Shown here one piece after another: positions 24,818 to 33,987 of a stretch of 40,697 bases of DNA. The translations under genes were made by a program, and so were the position numbers. The notes beneath the pieces were generated by a model that was given only the letters and a program-made list of their open reading frames with translations, was not told where the DNA came from and did not search any database. Within the stretch, counting starts at the first letter, position 1. The number at the start of each line of letters is the position of its first letter. Source of the stretch: JBAXTE01 sp964653595 (GTDB lineage Bacteria; Bacteroidota; Bacteroidia; Bacteroidales; WCHB1-69); the NCBI GenBank assembly GCA_964653595.1, contig CAZZHH010000028.1:1-40697 (forward strand), given 5' to 3'.

Positions 24818-25138
24818 ATGAAACGATTTTTACTGTTATCAGCCACCCTGTTTTTACTCTCTTTTACTTTTATTGCAGACTCTCCCTTGACCAAAGACTG
24901 TAAATGCAATGGCTTTAAAATGTATGGCAAAGTGAAATTTGTAAACAATTTTCCAGATGTAAAAGTACAATTTGTAGAAAATTTTCCAGATTTGAAGGTA
25001 AAATACGTGGAAAACTTTCCAGATGAATGTGGCGAATGGCAAATAGTAGAAAATTTTCCGGATGTGAAAGTTCAAGTTGTGGAGAATTTTCCAGATTTAA
25101 AGGTCAAAATTGTAAATTATTTTCCAGGAATTCCATAA
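24818..25138 (+). CDS. Small exported protein with 11-residue VENFPD-type repeats
   Basis: The 106-residue product has a signal peptide (about 1-20) and a short Cys-containing segment (DCKCNGFKMYG). It then consists almost wholly of about six repeats of the form KV-(K/Q)-x-V-(E/N)-N-F-P-D-x, such as KVQFVENFPDL. The fourth repeat carries an insertion (ECGEWQ). The alternating pattern suggests a small beta-solenoid. Proteins with this pattern (often VxSFPD) occur widely in Bacteroidetes with no known function. The gene stands alone; the terminator at 25162 follows. Confidence 0.75.
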   Translation: MKRFLLLSATLFLLSFTFIADSPLTKDCKCNGFKMYGKVKFVNNFPDVKVQFVENFPDLKVKYVENFPDECGEWQIVENFPDVKVQVVENFPDLKVKIVNYFPGIP

Positions 25139-25161
25139 TCGCTTCCCCAATTACCTAAAAA

Positions 25162-25194
25162 AAAGAGGAACCGCAGTGATGCCAGTTCCTCTTT
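25162..25194. terminator. Terminator hairpin, copy 1
   Basis: AAAGAGGAAC and GTTCCTCTTT form a hairpin with A and T runs on its two sides, so it can end transcription from both the plus-strand repeat-protein gene and the minus-strand arcB-like gene. Confidence 0.75.
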
Positions 25195-25233
25195 CTATAT
25201 GAGCTAAAAATGTTCTAGAAACTTGATTTTTCG

Positions 25234-25333
25234 NNNNNNNNNNNNNNNNNNNNNNNNNNNNNNNNNNNNNNNNNNNNNNNNNNNNNNNNNNNNNNNNNNN
25301 NNNNNNNNNNNNNNNNNNNNNNNNNNNNNNNNN
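25234..25333. other. Assembly gap (100 N)
   Basis: The sequence on each side of this gap recurs without a gap at about 25402-25549, where only some 21 nt (AGGCGAACAAGATTTTTTAAT) occupy the place of the gap. The gap length is therefore a placeholder. Confidence 0.9.
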
Positions 25334-25400
25334 TCGATAATACTGCTGTATTTGAGAATTCAAAAAATCGAAGTTCAACGAAGAAAAATTACTTAAAAAA

Positions 25401-25433
25401 AAAGAGGAACCGCAGTTATGCCAGTTCCTCTTT
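25401..25433. terminator. Terminator hairpin, copy 2
   Basis: This repeats copy 1 (one base differs in the loop) together with about 130 bp of following sequence up to 25549. It is closer to the 3' end of the ornithine carbamoyltransferase gene (25570, minus strand). Confidence 0.7.
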
Positions 25434-25569
25434 CTATATGAGCTAAAAATGTTCTAGAAACTTGATTTTTCGAGGCGAACAAGATTTTTTAATTCGATAA
25501 TACTGCTGTATTTGAGAATTCAAAAAATCGAAGTTCAACGAAGAAAAACAAGTTTATAGGACATTTTTA

Positions 25570-26574
25570 TTAGGCGCCTAAAGTTGCAACCATTACCGCT
25601 TTAATCGTATGCATTCTGTTTTCAGCTTGATCAAAAACCAAAGAATTTGTTCCTTCAAAGACATCCTCTGTAACTTCGATACCATTTTTCATTCCAAATT
25701 GTTCAGCTACATCTTTTCCAACTTTTGTATCACAGTTGTGGTAAGCAGGAAGGCAGTGCATAAATTTAACATCTGCTCTACCACTTTTTTTCATAATATT
25801 AGCATTTACTTGATAAGGGGTAAGCATTTTAATCCGTTCAGCCCAAACCTCTTTTGCTTCACCCATAGAAACCCACACGTCGGTATGAACATATTCAGCT
25901 CCTTTAACGGCCTCTTCAGCACTTTCAGTAATGGTAATTCGAGCACCAGATTTTTTGGCGATTGCATTACACTCTTTAATTAAACTAGCTTCTGGCCATA
26001 AGGATTTAGGAGCTCCGATTCTAACGTCCATGCCAAGAATTGCACCGACAACCAATAAAGAGCGTCCCATATTAAAACGAGCATCCCCTAAATAAGCATA
26101 TGAAATTTTTTCCATTGGCTCGTTAGAGTGTTCCATCATCGTAAGCACATCTGCTAACATTTGAGTAGGATGCCATTCGTTGGTTAGGCCATTCCAAACA
26201 GGAACACCAGCAAATTGAGCTAATTCTTCCACTATGTTTTGACCAAATCCACGATATTCAATTCCGTCAAACATTCTACCAAGAACGCGAGCAGTATCTT
26301 TTACGGTTTCTTTGTGACCCATTTGGCTACCGGTAGGTTCAAGATAAGTAACGTGGGCCCCTTGATCGTGGGCAGCTACTTCAAATGCACAACGAGTACG
26401 AGTAGATGTTTTTTCGAAAATCAAAGCAATATTTTTTCCCTTTAACTTTTGTTGTTCCGTACCAGCATATTTAGCATTTTTGAGTTCTTTGGATAAGTTT
26501 AAAAGAAAAACCAATTCTTCTTTAGAAAAATCAAGTTCTTTTAAAAAATTTCTGTTTCTTAGATTGAATCCCAT
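25570..26574 (-). CDS. arcB: Ornithine carbamoyltransferase
   Basis: The enzyme interconverts ornithine plus carbamoyl phosphate with citrulline plus phosphate in the cytosol. All signatures are present in its 334 residues: STRTR (57-61) for carbamoyl phosphate, HPTQ (135-138), and HCLPAYH (273-279) for ornithine binding. The length is that of the catabolic/ArcB-like group. The gene lies 39 bp downstream of carbamate kinase on the same strand; together they can turn citrulline into ornithine, CO2, ammonia and ATP. The pairing is why I prefer arcB over argF; sequence alone does not prove the direction. No arginine deiminase gene is in the window. Confidence 0.93.
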   Translation of the reverse strand: MGFNLRNRNFLKELDFSKEELVFLLNLSKELKNAKYAGTEQQKLKGKNIALIFEKTSTRTRCAFEVAAHDQGAHVTYLEPTGSQMGHKETVKDTARVLGRMFDGIEYRGFGQNIVEELAQFAGVPVWNGLTNEWHPTQMLADVLTMMEHSNEPMEKISYAYLGDARFNMGRSLLVVGAILGMDVRIGAPKSLWPEASLIKECNAIAKKSGARITITESAEEAVKGAEYVHTDVWVSMGEAKEVWAERIKMLTPYQVNANIMKKSGRADVKFMHCLPAYHNCDTKVGKDVAEQFGMKNGIEVTEDVFEGTNSLVFDQAENRMHTIKAVMVATLGA

Positions 26575-26613
26575 AACAAATTTCTCCTTATTTAATTTTT
26601 ATTATTATTTCTT

Positions 26614-27555
26614 CTACTTAACTATGCGGGTTCCGCAATCATCATTTTTCAATTGAGTTGCTTCAGTAATAACTGCATCCGTACCACCATTTTCAACAAA
26701 CATCATACAAGCTTTCACTTTTGGTTGCATACTACCAGCAGCAAAGTGGCCTTCATTCATGTATTTTTCGGCTTCAGCTAAGGTAACTAATTCTAATTTC
26801 TTTTGGTCTGGTTTATTAAAATTAATATACACATTCGAAACGTCTGTAAGGATAAAAAACTCGTCGGCTTTAACTTTTACGGCTAAAGTAGCAGAAGCTA
26901 AATCTTTATCAATAACTGCATCTACGCCACAATAATTGCCTTTTTCGTCGACAATTACAGGGATTCCACCTCCGCCAACAGTAATAACAATATTTCCTTC
27001 ACGAGCCAATCGTTCCACAATTTGCCAATTTACAATTTCTAATGGTTTTGGAGATGCTACTACTCTTCTCCATCCTCTATCGCGAGGATCTTTTTGGAAT
27101 GAATATCCAAATTCCGCTTCCATTTTGTCAGCTTCTTCTTTAGAATAAAAAGGACCTACCGGTTTTGTTGGATTTTGAAAAGCAGTATCATTTTTATCTA
27201 CAACAACAGGCGTAATCAAAGAGATTACATTGCGATTAATGCCATTTTTTTTCAACAAGTTGCGTAATTGTTGTTCAATCAAATAAGCAATAGAACCTTG
27301 AGTTTCAGATACACAAAAATGCATCGGTTGAGCAGGAATACCATAAATACGTGAACCAGCTTCGTGTTGAAGCATTACATTACCAACTTGTGGTCCATTT
27401 CCATGTCCAATTACAATATCATATCCTTTTTTGATGAGCTCAAGTAGGTTATCGCAAGTATCCGTAACGTTGCGTAATTGTTCGTCGAAAGTACCTTTTT
27501 GGTCGCCTCTAAGTAAAGCGTTACCACCAAAGGCAACAACAGCGAGTTTTTTCAT
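26614..27555 (-). CDS. arcC: Carbamate kinase
   Basis: This cytosolic enzyme transfers phosphate from carbamoyl phosphate to ADP, the ATP-making last step of the arginine deiminase/citrulline pathway. The 313-residue product starts MKKLAVVAFGGNALLRG at the ATG 27553-27555; a further 13 residues from an upstream ATG do not match the family. Motifs include GHGNGPQVGN, the DPRDRGWRRVVASP block and the glycine-rich TVGGGGIPV. It is first in a two-gene operon with arcB. Confidence 0.93.
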   Translation of the reverse strand: MKKLAVVAFGGNALLRGDQKGTFDEQLRNVTDTCDNLLELIKKGYDIVIGHGNGPQVGNVMLQHEAGSRIYGIPAQPMHFCVSETQGSIAYLIEQQLRNLLKKNGINRNVISLITPVVVDKNDTAFQNPTKPVGPFYSKEEADKMEAEFGYSFQKDPRDRGWRRVVASPKPLEIVNWQIVERLAREGNIVITVGGGGIPVIVDEKGNYCGVDAVIDKDLASATLAVKVKADEFFILTDVSNVYINFNKPDQKKLELVTLAEAEKYMNEGHFAAGSMQPKVKACMMFVENGGTDAVITEATQLKNDDCGTRIVK

Positions 27556-27920
27556 ATTTTCTTTTTTTTCTATTAATAAATTATAAGAGTGCAAAACTAA
27601 CTAAATTTATTCAATTCGCAATAAAAAAGACAACATGTAAGTTTTTTTAAGAATTCATACTTTACTATCAAGAAAAGAACATTCAACTATCTCATTTTTT
27701 AGGATTTATAATAAAATATTAGCATTTATTAAAACTAAAAAAAACATATAAGTTAAGACTGAAAACAACTCATTTTAAAAGTTAGTTTATAGAAAATTGG
27801 AGTTACAGATTTGCTCGATGAACAAATGGGTATCAGCGCATCTTTCAAATAAAGATATTAATAAATTAAAAAATACTCTATCTTTGTAGCCAAAAAATTG
27901 CAGAATTAAACATTCATCGA
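27556..27920. other. Divergent intergenic region arcC / topA
   Basis: This 365-bp AT-rich gap holds the arcC promoter at 27592-27621 and, for topA, a -7 match TATCTTTG at 27879-27886 (+), 35 nt before its ATG. No other structure is seen. Confidence 0.6.
27592..27621 (-). promoter_or_regulatory. Promoter of the arcC-arcB operon
   Basis: On the minus strand TTG (27619-27621) is followed after 19 nt by TAGTTTTG (27592-27599), a good match to the Bacteroidetes consensus. It leaves a leader of about 30 nt before the carbamate kinase ATG. Confidence 0.6.
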
Positions 27921-30491
27921 ATGATAAAAAACTTAGTCATAGTAGAGTCACCAGCAAAAGCAAGAACTATTGAAAACTTTCTAGGCAAAGATTACACAGT
28001 ACGATCAAGCATGGGACATGTAAGAGACTTACCCTCAAAAGACATTGGAATTGACATTTCAAACAACTTTAACCCAAAATACGAAATCATGGGGGATAAA
28101 GTTAGAATTATTAACGAACTTAAGAAATTATCTAAAGAAGCTGAAACGGTTTGGTTGGCAACCGATGAGGATCGTGAGGGAGAGGCGATATCATGGCATT
28201 TAAAGGAAACATTATCGCTATCTGATGACAAGATTAAACGCATTGCATTCCATGAAATCACTAAAGCTGCAATTGAACATGCAATCCATCATCCGAGAAA
28301 CATTAATTTGGGTCTTGTAGATGCACAGCAAGCAAGAAGAATTCTCGATCGGATTGTTGGGTTTGAGTTATCTCCAGTGTTATGGAGAAAAGTAAAACCA
28401 TCCTTATCTGCTGGTAGAGTTCAATCTGTTGCCGTCAGATTGATTGTTGAAAGAGAAAAAGAGATTCACGAGTTTGTATCAAAATCGACATACAAAGTAG
28501 TTGGAGAGTTTCAGGTGGATAGTTCCAAAGGGAAACAGACGTTTAAAGCAGACTTATCCGAAAAATTTGACACCTTAGAGCAATCTCTTGCTTTTCTAGA
28601 AATCTGTAAAACTGCGAACTACTCGATAAAATCTATTGATACTACACCTGGCAAGAAATCGCCTGCACCACCATTTACTACTTCCACTTTACAACAAGAA
28701 GCGAGTCGAAAACTTGGTTTTTCAGTATCGAGAACGATGACCGTTGCTCAACAATTATACGAAAGTGGAAAAATCACTTATATGCGAACCGATTCGGTAA
28801 ACTTATCGGACATGGCTATTGGGGCTGCTAGAAATGAGATAGTATCGCAATACGGTCAAGAATATTCAAAAACCCGAAAGTTTGCTACCAAAACAAAAGG
28901 GGCACAAGAGGCTCATGAAGCTATTCGGCCTTCCTATATCAATCAACACACGATTGAAGGAGATGTTTCGGCTCGCAAACTCTATGAATTAATATGGAAA
29001 CGTACTATTGCATCCCAAATGAGTGATGCTCAACTAGAGAGAACAACCATCACCATTGAAATATCAAATGCCACTCAAACTTTTATCTCTATTGGAGAAG
29101 TAATAAAATTTGATGGATTTTTGAAAGTTTATTTAGAATCGAATGATGATGAAGCAGAAGACCAAGACAGCAATATGCTTCCTCCCGTAAAAAAAGGGGA
29201 CTCTCTCAAATCTATTCAGATAAGTGCACAGGAGAAGTATTCATTACATCCACCAAGATATACAGAAGCAAGCCTAGTAAAAAAATTAGAAGAACTAGGA
29301 ATTGGTCGTCCATCTACCTATGCTCCAATTATTTCGACCATTCAAAAAAGAGATTATGTAGTTCGTGAAGATAGACCTTCAAAGACTCGAGAAATTAATG
29401 TTCTTACGTTAAAATCAAGTAAGATCGAACATGAAATTAAATCAGAAAATTTTGGACAAGAAAAAGCCAAGATGTTCCCAACTGATATTGGAGTAGTAGT
29501 GACTAATTTTTTATCCTCGAACTTTAAGGACATTATGAGCTATAACTTTACTGCAAAAGTAGAGAAAGAGTTTGATGAAATTGCCGAAGGTAAAATAAAA
29601 TGGTCTGCGATGATGGCTAGTTTTTACAAAAAATTCCATCCTCAAGTTGAAATTACTTTAGAAAAATCGGAAAAAGTTAGTGGCGAACGTGAATTGGGAA
29701 TCGATCCAAAAACTGGGAAAAAAGTGATAGCCCGTTTAGGTCGTTTTGGAGCAATGATTCAGATTGGGGTTGCGGATGAAGAAGAAAAACCAAAGTTTGC
29801 AAGTTTAAACAAGACTCAATCCATTGAAACAATAACATTGGAAGAGGCGTTAAAACTATTTGATTTACCAAGAACAGTAGGGATATTTGAAGAAAAAGAG
29901 ATCGTTGTGGCGATTGGTCGTTTTGGCCCATATATAAAGCATAATTCTGTTTTTATCTCTATTCCTAAAACATTGGATCCACTTTCAATTTCTTTAGATG
30001 AATCAATCGATGTAATCAAAGAGAAACGAATACAAGCAGAAAAGAATGCACCACGTTCTTTAGGGCAACATAATGGAGAAGATGTAATGGTGGCAGTAGG
30101 CAGATATGGTCCTTATATTAAAATTGGTTCAAAAAACTATGCTTTACCACGCAAAACGGACTCTTCGATACTAACCTTAGCAGATGCAATTAAATTAGCG
30201 GAAGAAAACGACACAAAGAATGTGTTAGCACAATTTGAAGAAGACGATAGCATTAAAATCATGTCGGGTAGATATGGTGCTTACATAGCAATGGGCAAAA
30301 ATAACTACAAAATTCCTGTTGGAAAAACTCCTGAAACTCTTACCCTAGAGGAATGTAAAGCAATTATCGAATCTACTCCTACAAAAACAAAATCTACTTC
30401 GGGCGTTGGCACTAAGGCAAAAGTTGTCAAAACAAAAACCACCAGTAAAAAGTCAGCAGGGACAAAAAAAGCAACGACAAAAAAGAAATAG
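27921..30491 (+). CDS. topA: DNA topoisomerase I
   Basis: The enzyme relaxes negative supercoils through a single-strand break and rejoin cycle. In its 856 residues the Toprim domain (1-115) has E9 and the acidic cluster D82-E-D84. SAGRVQSVAVRL and the active-site Tyr287 in GKITYMRTDSVN follow. Instead of zinc fingers the C terminus has repeated TopoI C-terminal modules of the type GRFGPYIK / GRYGPYIKIG / GRYGAYIAMG (about 630-800), then a Lys/Thr-rich tail (about 820-856), as is usual in Bacteroidetes. The next gene follows after 2 bp. Confidence 0.96.
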   Translation: MIKNLVIVESPAKARTIENFLGKDYTVRSSMGHVRDLPSKDIGIDISNNFNPKYEIMGDKVRIINELKKLSKEAETVWLATDEDREGEAISWHLKETLSLSDDKIKRIAFHEITKAAIEHAIHHPRNINLGLVDAQQARRILDRIVGFELSPVLWRKVKPSLSAGRVQSVAVRLIVEREKEIHEFVSKSTYKVVGEFQVDSSKGKQTFKADLSEKFDTLEQSLAFLEICKTANYSIKSIDTTPGKKSPAPPFTTSTLQQEASRKLGFSVSRTMTVAQQLYESGKITYMRTDSVNLSDMAIGAARNEIVSQYGQEYSKTRKFATKTKGAQEAHEAIRPSYINQHTIEGDVSARKLYELIWKRTIASQMSDAQLERTTITIEISNATQTFISIGEVIKFDGFLKVYLESNDDEAEDQDSNMLPPVKKGDSLKSIQISAQEKYSLHPPRYTEASLVKKLEELGIGRPSTYAPIISTIQKRDYVVREDRPSKTREINVLTLKSSKIEHEIKSENFGQEKAKMFPTDIGVVVTNFLSSNFKDIMSYNFTAKVEKEFDEIAEGKIKWSAMMASFYKKFHPQVEITLEKSEKVSGERELGIDPKTGKKVIARLGRFGAMIQIGVADEEEKPKFASLNKTQSIETITLEEALKLFDLPRTVGIFEEKEIVVAIGRFGPYIKHNSVFISIPKTLDPLSISLDESIDVIKEKRIQAEKNAPRSLGQHNGEDVMVAVGRYGPYIKIGSKNYALPRKTDSSILTLADAIKLAEENDTKNVLAQFEEDDSIKIMSGRYGAYIAMGKNNYKIPVGKTPETLTLEECKAIIESTPTKTKSTSGVGTKAKVVKTKTTSKKSAGTKKATTKKK

Positions 30492-30493
30492 TT

Positions 30494-31672
30494 ATGGAAA
30501 TTGAAGTATATCTTGAGCCATTAAATGAACGCACTTTGGGATTTGATTTTGATTCCAATAAAAGAAATCAATTGGGGCATATTGTTGAGATAAATAGATC
30601 TCAAGCCACCTTTCCAAATTACAAAGAAGCCAACATCGCCATTGTAGGAGTTCCAGAAGACAGAAATTGTGCTGGAAATGCTGGTTCTGCTGAAGCACCC
30701 AATGATATACGAACTATGTTTTACAAATTATTTTCGGGTTTTCCCAATCCTAAAATTGTAGATTTGGGCAATATTATACCTGGGGAGAGTGTAACGGACA
30801 CCTATTTTGCTCTCACTGAAGTAGTTAACACTCTTTTAGAATATCATGTTTTACCAATAGTGATTGGTGGAAGTCAAGATTTAAGTTGGGCAATTTATAA
30901 AGCTTTTGAAAAGCGCAAAAGAGTTATAAATATTGCAGCTATTGACTCTATGTTTGACCTAGGAAGCGAGGACGATGATTTGTCCTCAAAATCGTACTTA
31001 AACAAAATAATTCTTCAGCAGCCCAATTATTTGTTTAACTACACGAACATTGGGTATCAAACCTATTTTGTGGATTCCGATTCCATTGATTTGATGGATA
31101 AATTATATTTTGACATTTTCAGACTTGGGGAAATTCACAACAATGTTTTTGAATCAGAACCCATGTTGAGGAGTGCAGATTTTCTGACGTTAGATATATC
31201 GGCAGTTCGTCTCTCAGATTCACCAGCATGTGAACATGGATCTCCAAATGGATTTAGTGGAGAAGAGCTATGTCAGATGATGCGTTTTGCGGGCATGAGC
31301 GATAAATTATCTATTGTTGGCTTTTTTGAATATAACCCAATTTTGGACAACAATCACCAATCTGCTCACTTGATTGCCCAAGCTATGTGGTATCTGATAG
31401 ATGGCTATTATGGCAGAAAGAAAGAACTGATGAGTGCAAATAAAGACCAATTTATCAAGTACTTTGTCTCCATCCAAAATGGCACATATGATATTGTATT
31501 TTACAAAAGTAAAAAAAGTGATCGATGGTGGATGGAAGTACCCTATCCACCAGAAAAAAAAGACCGTTACGAACGTCATTATCTAGTACCCTGTTCATAC
31601 AAAGATTATGAGATTGCTTGTCAAGAAGATATTCCAGAAAGATGGTGGCAAGCATTAAAGAAAATGGTTTAA
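30494..31672 (+). CDS. Arginase/formimidoylglutamase-family protein with degenerate metal site
   Basis: The 392-residue product has the ureohydrolase fold: NDIRTMFYKL, PIVIGGSQDLSWA, a later AAIDSMFDLG, and LTLDISAVRLSDSPA. In active ureohydrolases these blocks read GGDHS, DAHxD and SxDxDxxDP and bind two manganese ions. Here several of those His and Asp residues are replaced (GGSQD, IDSMFD), so the usual hydrolase chemistry is doubtful. A C-terminal extension of about 80 residues (SIQNGTYDIVFYKSKK onward) goes beyond the family core. It starts 2 bp after topA, so the two are co-transcribed. Databases usually call such Bacteroidetes proteins formimidoylglutamase; I regard that function as unproven. 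Confidence 0.75.
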   Translation: MEIEVYLEPLNERTLGFDFDSNKRNQLGHIVEINRSQATFPNYKEANIAIVGVPEDRNCAGNAGSAEAPNDIRTMFYKLFSGFPNPKIVDLGNIIPGESVTDTYFALTEVVNTLLEYHVLPIVIGGSQDLSWAIYKAFEKRKRVINIAAIDSMFDLGSEDDDLSSKSYLNKIILQQPNYLFNYTNIGYQTYFVDSDSIDLMDKLYFDIFRLGEIHNNVFESEPMLRSADFLTLDISAVRLSDSPACEHGSPNGFSGEELCQMMRFAGMSDKLSIVGFFEYNPILDNNHQSAHLIAQAMWYLIDGYYGRKKELMSANKDQFIKYFVSIQNGTYDIVFYKSKKSDRWWMEVPYPPEKKDRYERHYLVPCSYKDYEIACQEDIPERWWQALKKMV

Positions 31673-31795
31673 ATGTATATCCATAGATGGTTTTTAAATT
31701 AAACTATTTGTGATAACTTTGGAATGGATTTTTTAGGTACCCTTTTTATTAATTAGTACCTAGTTTCACAATACAAATTGAAGAAATTCAAATTT

Positions 31796-32407
31796 TCAAA
31801 TTAAAAAAATGCCCACTAGCATAACCATAAAGCCTGCAATAAATCCAACATACACTTGCGCTGGGGTGTGAGCATTTAGTTTAAGTCTGGAATAACCCAC
31901 CAATCCTGCGAGTAACAGTAATGGCAACACAATATGTGGCATAAGCCACTCATAGCGGAGTCCAATCGCCATCACAAATCCTATCGTTGCACCAATGGAT
32001 AACATATGAATGCTGATTTTCCAAAAAAAAGTGATCATCATACATATAAAAACCATAAAAGTGGCTGCCAAAAAGAGTAGTTGAAAACTCTGGGGTAAAA
32101 TCATTAATTTAAATAGATAGTGTACAAAATAATAGGACAAGCCAACTATAAAAAGAGGCAAAGATCTTTCATTTCTAGAATCCATTTGCATGGAGGTTAT
32201 CCTTTTCATCTTGTACAATACCCAAATTAAAGCTATAGGAAATGCAATTGTTAATAGGAAACATGCACCTAGAAATTGAAACATAAAATAGGAACTTGAA
32301 AAGGTAGATTGGTGAAGGATTGTAATAAAAGTAAGAAGATAAAACACCCACAAAATTGGATGAAAAGAGATAGAAATAATGGAAGCAAAAGGAGCTTTGT
32401 TTGTCAT
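31796..32407 (-). CDS. PAP2-like membrane protein
   Basis: The 203-residue product has about six membrane helices. Near the C terminus KISIHMLSIGATIGF and GYSRLKLNAHTPAQVYVGF match the second and third parts of the PAP2 phosphatase signature (SGH-like and SRxxxxxH), while the first (KxxxxxxRP) is only loosely seen around QMDSRNERSLP. It may be a lipid phosphatase of the inner membrane. It is the last gene of the asnS-rpoN group, 15 bp after rpoN. Confidence 0.7.
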   Translation of the reverse strand: MTNKAPFASIISISFHPILWVFYLLTFITILHQSTFSSSYFMFQFLGACFLLTIAFPIALIWVLYKMKRITSMQMDSRNERSLPLFIVGLSYYFVHYLFKLMILPQSFQLLFLAATFMVFICMMITFFWKISIHMLSIGATIGFVMAIGLRYEWLMPHIVLPLLLLAGLVGYSRLKLNAHTPAQVYVGFIAGFMVMLVGIFLI

Positions 32408-32422
32408 AATCGAATATACGAG

Positions 32423-33910
32423 TTAAAGTTCTTTTCGTAATCTTGCAACTGGGATACCCAACATTTCTCGGTACTTGGCAATTGTTCTTCGAGCAATATG
32501 GTATCCTTTTTTATTTAATATTTTGCTCAATTCTTCGTCGGTAACAGGTTTCTTTTTATCTTCACCGTTGACACAATCAGCCAATATTTTTTTCACCTCT
32601 TTCGAAGATACTTCTTCCCCTGAGTCGGTGGAAAGGGATTCTGAAAAGAAATTTTTCAAGAGAAAAGTCCCAAATGGAGTTTGAACATATTTGCTATTTA
32701 CCACTCTTGACACAGTGGATATATCCATATTAATAATTTCGGCAATATCTTTCAGAATCATTGGCTTCAAATGTTCTTCATTTCCACTTAGAAAAAAGTC
32801 TTTTTGAAAATCAAGAATTGCTTCCATGGTAATTTGAAGTGTTCTTTTTCTTTGATCAATAGCATCGATAAACCACTTTGCTGAATCGATTTTTTGTCTG
32901 ACAAACTGAGCAGCTTCTTGGCCCGATTTAGATCCACCGATATCGCTATGGTTGTAGTAATCAAACATCGACCGATACTGGTTATTTATCTTTAGGGCTG
33001 GTGAATTTCGTTGATGAAGGGATAATTCAAGTTTCCCTCTATTATTATTAACATAAAAATCGGGTACTACATAATTGTTTCCACCGCTATCGTTGAGTGA
33101 CCCACCCGGTTTAGGATTAAGTTTTAAAATTTCATTTAAGGAAGATTTAAATTCCTCCTCTGTGCAATTCAAAAAGCCAATAATTTTCTGATAATGTTTT
33201 TTAGTAAATTCATTAAAATATTTTTCAATTATCTCAATAGCTCTAAGAATTTCAGCAGAGTAACAGAATTCGTGACGTTTTAGCTGAATTAAAAGACATT
33301 CTTGTAATGTTCTTGCACCAATACCAGCTGGGTCAAGTTGATGAACTACATGAATCAATACATCTTCCACATGAGAGATATTGACCATAATGTTGTGATT
33401 AAATGCCAAATCGTCGGTGATTGCTTCTAAGTCACGAGTAAGATAACCATAATCTTCGAGGTTGCCAATAATTTGAATCGCTATCAATTTGTCAGTCTCG
33501 TTGCTTGTGAGCATTCCAAGTTGATCAACGAGGGATTCAATATTTGAACTTCCACTGACAATAGGGCGTTCTTTACGCTCTTCATCTGGACTTTGATTAT
33601 TAATATTTAGCTTATAATCGGGGATATCATAATCATCAGAATCAAAGTAATCAGAAAATTCAAATTCATTTTCGGCTCTCTCCTCTCGTTCCTCGTTATC
33701 ATCTGAAGCATCTTCATTGCTAAAATCTAATTCGGGATCAGAATTATCAACATCGTCTTCCACTTCATCATCGAGTGCAGGATTTTCTTCAATTTCTTGT
33801 TTAATCCTTTGCTCGAGTGAAATTGCAGGAACTTGCAATAACTTCATCAGCAGTATTTGCTGTGGTGAAAGCTTTTGCAGTTGTTTCTGTTCTAGTCGTT
33901 GATGAATCAT
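32423..33910 (-). CDS. rpoN: RNA polymerase sigma-54 factor
   Basis: The 495-residue product has all parts of sigma-54. The Gln/Leu-rich region I (1-50; LEQKQLQKLSPQQILLMKLL) contacts activators, an acidic linker (about 50-115) follows, then the core-binding domain (about 120-320). The helix-turn-helix part (about 380-410; LKDIAEIINMDISTVSRVV) and the C-terminal RpoN box (ARRTIAKYRE) recognise -24/-12 promoters. It lies between asnS (77 bp upstream) and the PAP2-like gene. Confidence 0.95.
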   Translation of the reverse strand: MIHQRLEQKQLQKLSPQQILLMKLLQVPAISLEQRIKQEIEENPALDDEVEDDVDNSDPELDFSNEDASDDNEEREERAENEFEFSDYFDSDDYDIPDYKLNINNQSPDEERKERPIVSGSSNIESLVDQLGMLTSNETDKLIAIQIIGNLEDYGYLTRDLEAITDDLAFNHNIMVNISHVEDVLIHVVHQLDPAGIGARTLQECLLIQLKRHEFCYSAEILRAIEIIEKYFNEFTKKHYQKIIGFLNCTEEEFKSSLNEILKLNPKPGGSLNDSGGNNYVVPDFYVNNNRGKLELSLHQRNSPALKINNQYRSMFDYYNHSDIGGSKSGQEAAQFVRQKIDSAKWFIDAIDQRKRTLQITMEAILDFQKDFFLSGNEEHLKPMILKDIAEIINMDISTVSRVVNSKYVQTPFGTFLLKNFFSESLSTDSGEEVSSKEVKKILADCVNGEDKKKPVTDEELSKILNKKGYHIARRTIAKYREMLGIPVARLRKEL

Positions 33911-33987
33911 AGGTAAACGTGAATTGATTAGATTACAATATACGAAAATAAATTAAAAAGGTCAAGTCTTAGTAATAAAGATAAAAA

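Noticed and set aside
5715..25569. A genomic island integrated at tRNA-Val, with the duplicated tRNA 3' end as an attachment site
   Set aside because: No integrase, excisionase or matching repeat at the far end was found, and the tRNA duplication is explained by the local GIY-YIG unit.
31725..31775. AGGTAC/GTACCT inverted repeat between the ureohydrolase and PAP2-like genes as a terminator
   Set aside because: The arms are only 6-8 bp with an AT-rich loop, so the structure is too weak to call.
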